In this document: positions 9,155 through 20,133 of the stretch, in pieces | Layout of the letters: every line of letters starts with the position of its first letter | Position numbering within the stretch: the first letter of the stretch is position 1 | NCBI GenBank assembly: GCA_022539475.1 | Contig: VCMS01000116.1 | Location: 1-64,000 of the forward strand | Direction: 5' to 3' | From: Gracilaria domingensis | Lineage: Eukaryota; Rhodophyta; Florideophyceae; Gracilariales; Gracilariaceae | DNA: 64,000 nt | Made by a program: the position numbers and the translations under genes | The notes under the pieces: generated by a model | What the model was told of the DNA's origin: nothing | Databases searched by the model: none | What the model saw: only the letters and a program-made list of their open reading frames with translations

Positions 9155-11229
9155 TGAGTTCCATCCGTTCTAACGGGAACGGCGTCCTGTGCAGCAGGCA
9201 TCTTCACAGATTCCTGTGGAACAGCGACAGAACTACCCGCAACAGCGGTTGCCGCCACGGCTTGAGCCGGTGAAACATTGACCTGGGTCGAACCAGAGTG
9301 CAGTAACGCAGCCAATTCTGCAGCAGACACCCTACGGGGGTACTCAGCCTTCGCACGCAGATATGCGGTTACCGGCACTGACGCCTGTTCGGCGGGGGTC
9401 AGCGCTTCAAAATTCGCCACAACCGTGGGCATTTCCCTCATCGAGAGGTTGCAGTTCGGAGCTGCATGACCGTGGTTGTAACACGTGAAACAGATCAGGG
9501 GTGGTCTTCCGGAACTCCGTGGGTCTTGGAACTTCACCGTTCGCGGGTCTACCCAACCAGGTCGCTGGTAACGACTCCCTGAATAGGGTACTTGAGGACC
9601 GCGAACGCGTGGACGGTCTGCGTAAAGCAGCGCATCTTCCGTCTTCGACGAGGCTTCTGAAGTAGAAGGCAACTCCGTAGTCGGAATAGAATCCAGGTCC
9701 ACCTGTGCGAGATGTAAGTTATCCACATCGTGGCCAGAAAAGTCCTGCGGTAGCAGTGAAGCCGATGACGACCCTCCTTCGAGGTGCAACGCCTTGGTTG
9801 AAACCCGGTATCCGGTGCGTGCGCGCAAGGCGTCTCCCTCCACCTTCGCGTACTGCACTAACTCCAGATAGGTAGTCTTCTTCCGGTCTTCCCGTCGCTG
9901 GGCAACCAGAGTGCGAATAGCCGGATTCAATCCGTTGATAAACAGCGTACAGCGCTCGTTTGAGGAGTAAACATTGCCACAACGGTGGAATGCCTTATTC
10001 AGGCGTACCGAGTACTCGGTTTCCGACTCCTTCGGGCGTTGTTTCGTCTCCCGCAACGCGGTGATTGCTTCCTCGATAGAGGTATTTGTCGCATACGAGC
10101 GCAACAAATACTGCACTGCTTCGGGCCAGCAGGTGACCCCTCCTTCAGAGGCGCGAGATGAACCTCTTACAGAGTTATACTGATCTTCAGCGAGTCCCCG
10201 TAGAAAATACGGTAAGGCAACATAAGCTTGCCCCTCACTCATGCCGAGGATGTCAGCTTCCGCTACAAAGCGTGAAAGAAAGTCAAGCACCAGAATGGGA
10301 TCCTCCCCAGTGAACAACTGGTTGCGAAAGGTTAAGGACATGCGTTTGATGCAGTCCTTCACCTTACCCGTGCCACGGGGCGTCCGGTTCAGACTTGAAT
10401 CTTCCAAACGGTAATACCGGTAAGATAACAACCTTTTGAACAAGGGATTCGTCGGCTCCAGTTCCCTCAAACCTGAGTGCTTTCGCCCCCGTTTCCGGGT
10501 ACCAACAACACCATAGGTGGACGTAGAACTCCGCGAACGCGTAGAACGAGCGCGACGTTCACCGTCACTTGACGAGCTCGATGATAAGGAACCCGCCGAG
10601 CGGTTTGAAATACCAGAAGACTGTGACGAATCCGAGTCATACTCGTCGACATTCCTCTTCTTAGAGCGACTCTTCCCGGACTTCCGGTCACGTGTACCAC
10701 GAGACACGCCCGCAGAGGCGGCAGCAGGGGCGTCATCCTCACGGATGGTGGCCTCTAACGTCTCAAGACGGCCAAGGATCCGAATGAACTTCGTGTCAAC
10801 CTCCTCGGTGAAACTGGGATATCCTTGAAGAACCTCCAAGAGGGCATTAACATCCTTCCGTAAAATACGTAGATCATCTGATACACCTCCGTTGAGGGCT
10901 GCGTCAACCTTCAAACGAAGTGTGTCGACCTCGGAAACGAGTGCTTCATGAGAACTCCTCATGACAGCAGTCTGAGCCTCAAGCACACGAACTTGAGTCT
11001 CCAACTCGTTTACGAGCGCATCCTTCGCCGCGACAGCGGGTATAAGACCCTCCAAAGGAGCAGATGAGGGCCCAGCCACTGGGGCGTCAGACGACTTGTC
11101 AGGCTGTTTCCGGTTTCCGCGTTTCTTTCCATCACCCTGTAGGGGTTCAGGAACAGACCGCAGACGTGGGGGCAAGCCAGAGCCAACGGAGCGAGACTTC
11201 GTAGGGCTCGAGCGCTTGCCCGACACCAT
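9145..11229 (-). CDS. Element A Gag polyprotein
   Basis: About 694 residues from the ATG at 11229 (the frame is open a little further upstream, without ATG). Structural protein forming the retrotransposon particle. The N-terminal third is basic, with coiled-coil-like heptads (LETQVRVLEAQ and following) and a Ser/Arg-rich stretch. The centre is a Ty3-type capsid region (FTGEDPILVLDFLSRF, EADILGMSEGQAYVALPYFL, LNKAFHRCGN). Near the C-terminus is a zinc knuckle CFTCYNHGHAAPNC (CX2CX4HX4C, bases 9451-9492) for RNA binding. Full-length and free of internal stops. Homologous Gag copies are found in C (45765-47834) and D (57919-59315). Confidence 0.93.
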   Translation of the reverse strand: MVSGKRSSPTKSRSVGSGLPPRLRSVPEPLQGDGKKRGNRKQPDKSSDAPVAGPSSAPLEGLIPAVAAKDALVNELETQVRVLEAQTAVMRSSHEALVSEVDTLRLKVDAALNGGVSDDLRILRKDVNALLEVLQGYPSFTEEVDTKFIRILGRLETLEATIREDDAPAAASAGVSRGTRDRKSGKSRSKKRNVDEYDSDSSQSSGISNRSAGSLSSSSSSDGERRARSTRSRSSTSTYGVVGTRKRGRKHSGLRELEPTNPLFKRLLSYRYYRLEDSSLNRTPRGTGKVKDCIKRMSLTFRNQLFTGEDPILVLDFLSRFVAEADILGMSEGQAYVALPYFLRGLAEDQYNSVRGSSRASEGGVTCWPEAVQYLLRSYATNTSIEEAITALRETKQRPKESETEYSVRLNKAFHRCGNVYSSNERCTLFINGLNPAIRTLVAQRREDRKKTTYLELVQYAKVEGDALRARTGYRVSTKALHLEGGSSSASLLPQDFSGHDVDNLHLAQVDLDSIPTTELPSTSEASSKTEDALLYADRPRVRGPQVPYSGSRYQRPGWVDPRTVKFQDPRSSGRPPLICFTCYNHGHAAPNCNLSMREMPTVVANFEALTPAEQASVPVTAYLRAKAEYPRRVSAAELAALLHSGSTQVNVSPAQAVAATAVAGSSVAVPQESVKMPAAQDAVPVRTDGTQLN

Positions 11230-11648
11230 CGTCCACGACGAGATACAACCAGAAAACTGGGAACAGGAAAGCAAAACAACAAATTAACCTCGAATGAGTG
11301 TAGCGTCCTCACACGAGTGACGATAACCGACAAATCGGACGAACCGACCGTACCAACGGGAACAGCCGTATACGGAATTAGGGCTGATTCGAGCAGATTG
11401 CTGGGAACGGTAGACAACCCAAACGGGGTGACAACAACCGTACCGACGGGAATCACACACTACGGAAATAGGTAGTGCCACCGGTAGTAAACCGTGTCCA
11501 AACAACAACCCAAAATGAGGAAAGCAGTACCAACACGACGTCTGTCGGCAAAGCCTTCCAGTACAAACTGTGTAGTGTATCTCCACGACCAGATACGAAC
11601 CGGCAAACCGGAAATGGATCAGAAAACCAACTTGCTGGATCAACGTGA
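11230..11648 (-). other. Leader between PBS and gag of element A
   Basis: About 420 bases of untranslated leader between the primer binding site and the gag ATG. No convincing ORF. It should contain packaging signals of the retrotransposon RNA, which I cannot recognise from sequence. Confidence 0.5.
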
Positions 11649-11667
11649 CTTCTAAGTCGGGAGACCA
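11649..11667 (-). other. Primer binding site of element A
   Basis: The minus strand reads TGGTCTCCCGACTTAGAAG, five bases inside the 5' LTR. It starts with TGG as expected for pairing with a tRNA CCA end. Elements C (TGGCCTCCCGACTTAGAAC) and D (TGGTCTCCCGATCTAGA) have the same motif at the same place, which supports the call. The tRNA is not identified; it is not the usual initiator-Met site. Confidence 0.75.
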
Positions 11668-11672
11668 ATTGT

Positions 11673-12485
11673 TGTGCAAAACCCAGCGATGGGGAAAGAC
11701 ACGCAAAGGCGGTTCAGACCCTCTCTCAAGAGGCGAGCACAGCAGTAGAGCGCTCCCACAGGTACGACACGGCAATGCCGGGTGTAAGACCGGGGTCGAC
11801 CCTTCCCAAGTAATGGAGGGAGCGAAGCGGCGAAGAAGACGCGTCCAGCGGTAGAGAGCACACGACACAAGTCGGCAGTAGCGTCACGTGTGTAGCACAC
11901 GGTACCCACGAGTGTGGCGATGACACGCGAGAGCGGTAATAGCCCACGCGAGTGTGTCGAGCCACGAACGGTATGCACCGGTACACCAAGTAGTGCTACC
12001 TGTATAACAGGGGCAGAAATAAAGAAAACACACACAAAGTAAACACGCGAAAGCGGTAGTGGTGTTAATGATGCCGCGAGGCGGATGATGAACCCTGCAC
12101 AAGGTGTCGACTCTCCGGGAGGAGGATATCGGTCACCAAGGGTGAAACATCAGAGCCGAACACTCGGTTAGTCCGTTTACTTCCCCGACAATGGGTGCAG
12201 CTCAACCTACTAAGTAGTGTAGAGTGCCAACCCACTGTCAAGCGGTGTAGCGAAAATATCTAGAATAAACATCTAAAATACCCCAACTAATGGGTGCAAA
12301 CTTCCCACACGTGTGTGACCCACCGGCTAAGCCGTGCGCCTCATAACACTAATTCTAATATTAAGTATACCCAAGAATGGGCTGATCTCACCAGTTACTC
12401 ATACTGTGTGCCACCACCTCCCGGCATCGCCGTGCATGTTATGAATCGCATCAGCGAAGGAGTCCCGCAATCGGGTTGCACTACA
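11673..12485 (-). repeat. 5' LTR of chromovirus A (right copy)
   Basis: 813 bases with TG...CA ends: plus strand starts TGTGCAAAAC and ends TTGCACTACA. It repeats 1-967, next to the PBS on its inner side. It should carry the promoter for the minus-strand transcript. The outer flank is ATCAC; the matching duplication lies outside the window. Confidence 0.93.
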
Positions 12486-15400
12486 ATCACGCCAAGGAAA
12501 CTTTGGCCAACCCTCATGTACCATAACAAAGCAGCTAAAACTGACATTATGGAGTGTCATGGAATTGAGAAGTACTTTAACAAGACAACTTGTTTTATGC
12601 CCAATTAAGGAAACGTCAAGAAAATTCATGCTGCGCCTTGAAAGGTTTGAATATAGAAAACAAGCAACATCGGAAGACATGAGAAAATACTAGGTTTTAC
12701 ATAAACCCCCGAATTGTAGCGCCAGTCTCGAACTTCACTCGGGTAGACCACTTCTCCCCTCACGACGACACTGCAACGCTCTCTCATCTTTTTCCCTCTC
12801 CATCGTCGACCCTTTTCTTCGGCATCTCCACTTCCGTTTAGCACGGTCTCTGCTTCCCTGCCATGAACCTTCTCTCCCTTCAAATTTCTTTCTCTCTACA
12901 GGCGGTTCGGTCTCTCGTCCTGCTCCTTGTAGTTGTAGTATGTGCCCCTTCATTGCGCTCGTCTGCACTCTGCCACGGTTTTCATCGTACTGACGATTTT
13001 GTTTCACTCTAAAACCTCAGACGAACGGTGAACCTCTTGGCTGCTTGGCCTGCGTCTTTATCGTCAGTTGTTGTTGTTCTCGACTTAGACATTGAGACGG
13101 GCCGTGTTTATCTAGTTCTATTGTTTGGCTGTTGTGTTTATCGCTAAGCTACCGTATTATCTTACTTTTTTTATGATGGAACATTCTTCCCTTTGTTGTG
13201 TCGCTCTCCGTGGGTTTGTTATCACCCGGGTCGTCTTGTCTGCTTACGAAAGTGGCGTCTACAATATCTGTACCGAATTGGATATGTGCCGTACGTTATG
13301 AGAAAAAGGTGTCGCTATATATGCAGGTCGTCAGCGTATATAGTATTCTTTTTGTTTTTGAACAAAAATGCTGTTCAAAGAATGTCAACAACGTACACGT
13401 TTAGCAGCAAAAATATTTTCGTTACAGAGTTCCGGAATTATGCGTTGGTGCTATGTGAACAAATAATCTGCAAAGTATTCACTTTTTTACTAATATTGTG
13501 ATTTTAAATTGTTACAGGCTACGTTGAGGTGTAGTTCGGAGGATAGAATGCAAAGCAGAGCGTTCATATTGCACTCGAAAGGATTAAAGTGCTTAAAGTA
13601 GAGGGAGCTCAAACTCTGGTGTGCTTGTAGCAGAAAAAGGCTTGATAGAGGCAACCCTCGCAAACGTGCGAGATATTGGTGATTGGATGATCTGAACTGC
13701 GGGTGGCAGGAAGCGTAACGTTTGTCCGGCGAGAACATATGCTTTTTTTTTTGGCTTTTGTTTTGAAACAAGCCGTTTTTCTGGCGATCAAAGTCTTGGC
13801 AATTAAATTTTTTGGGACTTTTTAAATATTTAAGTCCAGTAAGGCAGACATAAGAAGAGCCAATAGTATTGCATGAAAAGGTTTTATATAGAGTGGTTTT
13901 TGGGCGACGGAAACGTACATTTGTACGCGTATGCCACGAAAAGGTAAATTAGTGGCTAATATAGCTATTGATTGAATAATTGCAAATGATTATGCGTTGC
14001 TTAAGTCTATTGAGATAGACCTCAGAAAAAAGACACCTGGCTGGAGTAGAACCAATTAGTACTGTTAGGAATCGACAGTGGACCAATCAAACTTAGTTCT
14101 TATGTCTATTGAGCTAGACGTAAGCTTTCGGTCCCAAAAGGGTTAAACGCTCTGCCTGCCAGAACAGCATTTTCTTTCAAAATCATGTAAGTTTTTTCTT
14201 ATTTAGAAAGGATTATTAGTGTAAAAAACGAAATACTTCAAAATTATAAGGATTACCTCACCAAAAGTGGAAAGCTGGCTCAAAGAGAGCACATAGGCGG
14301 GCTTTTTGTTATGAGATCCCTTACTAGAGCACAAGAAAGTGTGCAAACCACGGCTAATTAGAACATCTTAAATATTTAGAATTTCATAGAAAGTATGTTC
14401 AAATCTGAAGCTTCACATGTTATATACCGTGAATACTTCTATCATGAATGTTGCGGCTGAAGTGAATTAATTCGCACAAAACGCATCTGCAAGAATCTGA
14501 ACAAATATCGTCATCCACACCAATTACAGAATAAGCGTAGCTGTCTAATTGTCACTATAAGCCCACACACATAATATGTGTCATGCACGGAGACAGGAGC
14601 ATGGCGTTTCCCGCATGCCCAAGACGTAAAGACCTCGACAAGTGGCCTTTTGCGCTGGAAGACGTATTTATCAAGAAATACGTGTAGCTCGGTTGTGAAT
14701 TTTCAATTGCATACGTATCTTGTAACTTTTGGTTAACATAATACAGGGGTAGCACTGCTACCGTAGCAGGCATGAATTTGCAATATGAGCACAGAGTTGG
14801 AAGCGCAAGTTCATGCTGTTGCGCAAGGTAAGGCCGGAAGGCTAGCCTTCCGCTCTTAATCTCAATCTGCCTGTGGCAGCAATGCGTCTTCTTCCGACCT
14901 GGATCGCCATTTGGCGAACCTTTAGGAACAGCTTGTGACTGCGACGCCGCTCAAAACAGCGATGTCAACATACACGAGCGTGGATGTGGAATCGCTTGAT
15001 GCTACTGGAGAAACGATGAATCTTGCTACAGCAGCTTCTGGAATGGAATCTGCCTTGGCATATCGCAGACGATAGGCCAAAAGTGATGACATCGGTGTGA
15101 CTCACAATCTGTCCGTTGCTTTGCTGAATTTGTGTTTCCCTCAAGTTTCCAGCAGCTGCACATGCGTGGCTGAGAACATCTTTTTTGTAACTGTGTTCGT
15201 CGCCATACCCGTTCTGCAACGCAGAACAGAGCTTCCTAACGATCAAATTCCTCACACATCTACAAGTCGTACAGCGATGAAACAGAAAAGCACGCAAAGG
15301 GCACATCTCTGCCCGATTGCAGTTGGAAATTGCTCCATATATCAACATTTTTGGCATTCGTTAGCATCGCTGCCCAAAATCTGCCAAAACGAACGTCCTT

Positions 15401-16055
15401 CCCATCACACCAGTCCACCATACGGCAACTGTCAAAATGTGAAAGACTTTCAAAACTCGTGCGGCACGAGCATCACATAAAATCTGATTGTCGTACGCCA
15501 CAATGTGTAACTTGCTGGTGAATCATTGCATGTGTTGAGTGTGAAGACGCGATGGCATCGCGCGAGTATCAAAACAGTCATACATTCCTTGATGTACCCA
15601 AGATTGCAATTATTTAAGGGTTCTCATGTGACATGAGCTGAGATGATGCCGAGAAAGGCAACTCACAAGAAACGATTCGCTGACCCTTGCATATCTCTCA
15701 TAGAGCATGTTTCGAAACGTGTTGCAGACGTTCAATTTTAAAGCTCTCAGCACATAGTAGGGAGGCATCCGGCGAAGAGTGATAGTGTGCAGCCCGCCTC
15801 ATTCTTTGCATTGTATCTTGAATACCATATGTCAGTATGAAGCCACCCATACAATTGAACTTCGAAATGCAACCAGGCGTTAGAGAGGACGCGGTGCGTC
15901 GACGAAGGGTACCTCTGTATCAAGCACATTCTGCAATATGTTTAGGTTATGCCATGAATTTGCAAGCCAGGTGCTGTTTCTTGATCTACTGACATTTTGT
16001 TTCTGTTGAATATCACAACAACAACTTTTGCTTTCCCTGTGCCTGCGCAAAACAG
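12486..16055. other. Intergenic, no recognised gene
   Basis: AT-richer host sequence with only short ORFs that show no family motif or codon pattern. Two copies of a short palindromic motif, GTCTATTGAGMTAGAC, occur near 14004-14020 and 14103-14119. The 127- and 130-residue opposed ORFs at 14965-15480 show no recognisable domain. Confidence 0.5.
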
Positions 16056-16064
16056 CATAAAAGG
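16056..16064 (+). promoter_or_regulatory. TATA box of glycine-rich gene
   Basis: CATAAAAGG lies about 125-130 bases upstream of the start codon. With a start site some 30 bases downstream, the 5' leader would be roughly 100 bases. Spacing and sequence are those of a classical TATA promoter. Confidence 0.5.
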
Positions 16065-16188
16065 CGGCCCAGCCAAGACCTTCGACCTCTTCAGTTACGA
16101 CGTGAGAACATCGAAAGCTTCGATCGAGGCAGACCATCATCGACGTCACCCTAAAGTACTTCGACCGCACTCATTTATGTTTGTCAAG

Positions 16189-16881
16189 ATGAAGACAATC
16201 ATTGCTCTAGCCCTTTGCCTCTCTGTCTCTCAGGCCGCTGTTCTTCCGTCCGTCCGTCAGAGAGGAGGAAACGGAGGTCGAGGAGGAGATGGTATTTTGA
16301 TTGGGGATGGTGGAGTTGGCGGAGTGGGAGGCGCAGGAGGAAATGGGGGTCGTGGAGGTGGAAATGGAGGAGATGGTGGAAACGGTGTTCTAATTGGGGA
16401 CTTTGGAGTCGGTGGATTTGGAGGTGCCGGTGGCAGAGGCGGAGACGCGAACGAGTTTGGAGACGGAGGCAGGGGAGGAAACGGTGGTGGTGGAGCACTT
16501 TACGGAGACTTTGGATATGGTGGAATTGGTGGCCCCGGTGGTGATGGAGGTAACGGCGGTACAATTGCCGGCAGCGGAGGTCGTGGAGGAGATGGTGGTC
16601 CAGGGTTGCTCGTTGGAGACTTTGGAATTGGGGGATTCGGAGGCGAGGTGGAAACGGAGGGAGAGCAAACTTTGGATTTGGGGGAGATGGCGGAGACGGA
16701 GGCATTGGAGCTCTCTACGGAGACTTTGGGCTTGGCGGAATTGGTGGTGATGGTGGAACTGGAGGAGATGGATTTATTGGCGGTAATGGAGGGAATGGTG
16801 GTCTCGGGCAGCTTGTTGGAGACTTCGGTGTGGGTGGTGTTGGTGGCGCTGGTGGCGATGGTGGCAACGAAGTTTAGCTGA
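16189..16881 (+). CDS. Secreted glycine-rich repeat protein (frameshifted)
   Basis: Starts with a clear signal peptide (MKTIIALALCLSVSQA); an ATG four codons upstream at 16177 is an alternative. The mature protein is built of Gly-rich blocks with a recurring unit of the form LxGDFGxGGxGGxGGxGG (LIGDFGVGG, LYGDFGYGG, LVGDFGIGG), suggesting a structural extracellular or cell-wall protein. Just after LVGDFGIGGFGG, near 16643, the annotated frame turns acidic and loses the repeat. The repeat resumes in the -1 frame (LYGDFGLGG, LVGDFGVGG) to a TAG at 16875-16877. A single missing base near 16643 explains this: error or recent mutation. No enzymatic domain. PE_PGRS-like composition is convergent, not evidence of kinship. 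Confidence 0.75.
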   Translation: MKTIIALALCLSVSQAAVLPSVRQRGGNGGRGGDGILIGDGGVGGVGGAGGNGGRGGGNGGDGGNGVLIGDFGVGGFGGAGGRGGDANEFGDGGRGGNGGGGALYGDFGYGGIGGPGGDGGNGGTIAGSGGRGGDGGPGLLVGDFGIGGFGGEVETEGEQTLDLGEMAETEALELSTETLGLAELVVMVELEEMDLLAVMEGMVVSGSLLETSVWVVLVALVAMVATKFS

Positions 16882-18221
16882 CTCCACAAGGCAAGTGGGA
16901 TCGATTTGTTCCTCGGGTTGAAAAACAGCAATCTGTCAAACAGAAATTGAACAAATACATGAACAAAACCTCTCGAGAACGATGACTAAGACCAAAGCCA
17001 TCTCCAAAATTTGTCAAGAACGTGCTGCACGCTATGAAGTACTGCTGTCATTCCATTGTACAGAAGCAAGCTTTCATCATTCATCATCTTCTGAGTCTGA
17101 GAAAACCATCACAGTGGTCTCCTGCATTTCCGGGTACACGGAAAGTCTTTCACAGTCTTGGGCTATGATCGCGTGAATACTACTCCGATACTCCATGCAT
17201 GTTCGCATGATGGGTTTGACCTGAGCGTGGCGGCAAACCTAAAATTAGCACCCTTGAAAGCGATACATGTAGCGTTCCTTCGTACCATCCTGTGCACTAA
17301 ATACACTATTCCGAGAGCAATGCGGTAGCGAACATTAATGTGGATTGCCACGAGCAGAAAAACAGGTTCTCGTGGATGGTTTGCCCATGAAGGCTTGATC
17401 TGCACAGAAGGAAACGGGAGAGGAATCATGGCCCAGGTCATGATGCACCCTCTTACCTCTGGTTTCTGCATCAAACCTCCCTTTCCGAATCTGAAGTTCG
17501 TATCATCAATGATGATTCATCATGATGTCTTCTTTCTTTAATGCGGACATTAGTCCTCAATTACAGGTCCTGTATTACAGGGCTACATGTAAATTACATC
17601 ATTTTTGTGTGTAAATGCCATATTGCCTCGATGAAAATGAATATTTTTGAGATGTCATACTCCGATACAATAATTATGAAGGCCTTTCTGCATCAGGTAC
17701 TACGTGTCGTGCAAAACAATCCCATAATAAGCCCTCCGGGAAATCGGGGCAGAACTGTTCCGAGCGTCCTTGCACCTGTGCGTATCTAAAGATACGAACG
17801 TTGGTACGCATGACCCTATATACCCTTGTCGTTGACTTGGGAGGACCTCGGCCTATGTGAAGGTCAAGAACTTTTGCAATGAGCACCTGCATACCTCACT
17901 CCTTTCCTGCACACCAGATGGGCCTTCGATCCATTCTGGCGTATAGATGACGGTCTGGTTAGGCGATTGCAGAGTGTAAATTGCACCGCAAGTCATCACC
18001 CCTTTCCCGATTTCATCAAATCCTCTCTATCGTGTTTGAGCAGAGCACCGACGCCATTTTCGGTAGTTCACAGTCCTTCATCCCTCGTTCCGACCGTATG
18101 TAACTTCTTCAATTACGAATTGCAAGGCTCCTGGCGCTTCGCATTGTATCACTTGATCATATTCTCGATTCACTCCGTTACGAAGAAGACGTATATTATT
18201 ACCCTCTCGAGAGTTGTCGAT
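16882..18221. other. Intergenic between glycine-rich and methyltransferase genes
   Basis: No ORF with recognisable features. It must contain the 3' end of the glycine-rich transcript and the promoter of the methyltransferase gene; no convincing TATA box was found. The methyltransferase frame is open upstream to 17967, but without an ATG before 18222. Confidence 0.5.
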
Positions 18222-19730
18222 ATGGTCGGCAATTCTTCGAAGACTTCCGTAACTGTGTTAACGCTCATCCTGGTTGTATACATTCTTTCTATCTACGATC
18301 TTGGAGTACTATTTCCTCATTCTACACCGCGCAAACTAGCGTCTCATGGTCATAAATCAGTCGCTGCGCAGGAAAACCCCAGAAATTCATTCATCTCACC
18401 GTCGTCAGTGAAATCGTATTTTGATAACTGCGGCAACGATTTCTACACCCCAGAAAGCCTCAATTTAGAGTCTCCTTGCTTTGTTCCCTCACCAGTCGGC
18501 TACACTAAACCCTACTCAAAACCAGACTGCCTATGGCGCACTCCCCGAGCAAACATTGGTAATACTGACAATAAGAGCAGATATGTGGAGCTGCATATGA
18601 GCGATCAGAATTGGGCATTTTTCGAGGATAATGAAATTGTCATCCGATCTGACGGGGGAACATCAGTTCGAAATTTTGGAACAAACTTTGATTACGTTAG
18701 GGAGATTTTGAAGTGGATTTATTTTTCATCAATAACCTCACAAAGTCTAAATCCACCAAAGGTCATGCTTGATACCGGTGCAGGCATTGGTTCTGTGTCT
18801 GCAGCCTTCGAAGATGCACGAGGTGCTGCCGGTTCTGGATTTAAGGTTTTCTCCTACGTTCTACCGGATAATTATCTTCGGCTGGGATCAATCATAGCAG
18901 ATAGACGACTAGTATCGATGCTCCAATCATTCTCTGGCAAACCTCTACCATTCCCGGAAAATTCTTTTCCCGTCGTTCATTGCAGGTGGTGCTGGCATCA
19001 TTTGCAGGGATTTGATGTATGGTTAAACGAAATGAATCGTCTCATTATTCCTGGTGGCTATTTCATTTTTACGTTTACTCCATTGAGAGACAAAAAATTA
19101 TTACCACCAAAAGAATGGCAAGAAGCATTGGACAAACAGCCATGGACTTGCGAGCTGCATGCTAAGATTATGAGATTTTGCAGAAAAGAAGATTTAGGTC
19201 AGAAGTTTGCTCAGTTAACAGACGCGGACTGGGCATCCAATTCCACTGAGGACTTCTCGAGTAGCATTCTCGAATCCTTTAGGATGATATCAATAATTTC
19301 TGACACAGGAGTTGATTCTCTCCGTGTTCTTAACGTCGATTGTCCGTCAACAAATCAATGCTTTCACATGGAAACCATACTTAAATCTCGAAACGTGTTG
19401 AATACGTTTTCATATGACCACAAAGATGCCCTTAGAAGAGGGATAATATCTGGATCAATGGGTTTCCTTCATAATTGGACAAATCCAGCTCCGTTCTACC
19501 CTCGAACCTTCGATGTACTTCACCTTCTTTGTGAAGAGTTCTTGCGACCCAACTGGACCGTGGCATTGAAATCTCTTGAACTTCACCGCCTACTGGTTCC
19601 GAGTGGCTTGATACTTTTAACAAGGGCATCATGCCCATATGAAACTCTTGATATCGACTGGTCTGCATATGGCTTCAAAATTGCTCACCAATCGAAAGAG
19701 TTACTCCTGTACGAAAGAGTAGACCACTAG
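18222..19730 (+). CDS. PMT/DUF248-type SAM-dependent methyltransferase, type II membrane protein
   Basis: 502 residues from the ATG at 18222. A short cytosolic N-terminus, one hydrophobic segment (about residues 8-27) and a luminal catalytic part give the type II topology of Golgi enzymes. The first half has SAM motif I (MLDTGAGIGS, 182-191), LPFPENSF (242-249) followed by VHCRWCWHH, and an LIIPGGYFIF post-motif (from 274). The second half shows the family's degenerate second methyltransferase-like domain, with YPRTFDVLH (from 426) and LLVPSGLIL. This two-half layout is characteristic of the plant 'probable methyltransferase PMT' family (QUA2/QUA3, Pfam Methyltransf_29), linked to methylation of wall polysaccharides. 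In an alga a methylated matrix galactan would be a plausible substrate; that is inference. The single-exon gene appears intact. An AATAAA at 19978 could be its poly(A) signal. Confidence 0.85.
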   Translation: MVGNSSKTSVTVLTLILVVYILSIYDLGVLFPHSTPRKLASHGHKSVAAQENPRNSFISPSSVKSYFDNCGNDFYTPESLNLESPCFVPSPVGYTKPYSKPDCLWRTPRANIGNTDNKSRYVELHMSDQNWAFFEDNEIVIRSDGGTSVRNFGTNFDYVREILKWIYFSSITSQSLNPPKVMLDTGAGIGSVSAAFEDARGAAGSGFKVFSYVLPDNYLRLGSIIADRRLVSMLQSFSGKPLPFPENSFPVVHCRWCWHHLQGFDVWLNEMNRLIIPGGYFIFTFTPLRDKKLLPPKEWQEALDKQPWTCELHAKIMRFCRKEDLGQKFAQLTDADWASNSTEDFSSSILESFRMISIISDTGVDSLRVLNVDCPSTNQCFHMETILKSRNVLNTFSYDHKDALRRGIISGSMGFLHNWTNPAPFYPRTFDVLHLLCEEFLRPNWTVALKSLELHRLLVPSGLILLTRASCPYETLDIDWSAYGFKIAHQSKELLLYERVDH

Positions 19731-20106
19731 ATTTATGATGAAACATTCGTCCTATGCCTTTGCTGCATGGGAGACTTAACAAACAATTAACAAACATTTT
19801 GCCAATGTATTGTGGTTCAAGCAATGATTCAGAACACAACAGTTTATTTGCTTTTTCGCAAAAAATTGTTAAGCTGTTTTTAAGCTTTACTCCTGCAAAA
19901 TACTTCTATGTACATCCAAGAACTGCAAATATTATGGGATACATTAGATAACCAAATCTGTTGCATAGCAGTTGTAAAATAAAATTCATTACTTGATGCC
20001 ATTGTCAGATAAACATTTTTTTTCGTAATTCATGTCAGACCATCGATTCTTTTTAGCAAACAATGTCCACGTATTACAAAAACGAAGGAGCAAAATTTGC
20101 TATGTA

Positions 20107-20133
20107 ATTGCAGAGAATTTAATTCTCTGCAAT
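20107..20133. repeat. Perfect 13-1-13 inverted repeat
   Basis: ATTGCAGAGAATT, one T, then its exact reverse complement. It stands alone in AT-rich DNA with no coding context. Confidence 0.9.

Noticed and set aside
14965..15480. Opposed ORFs of 127 and 130 codons
   Set aside because: Overlap each other on opposite strands, no recognisable domain, no promoter or conserved motif.
16199..16931. Pro/His- and Ser-rich ORFs antisense to the glycine-rich gene
   Set aside because: Direct consequence of Gly codons read on the other strand.
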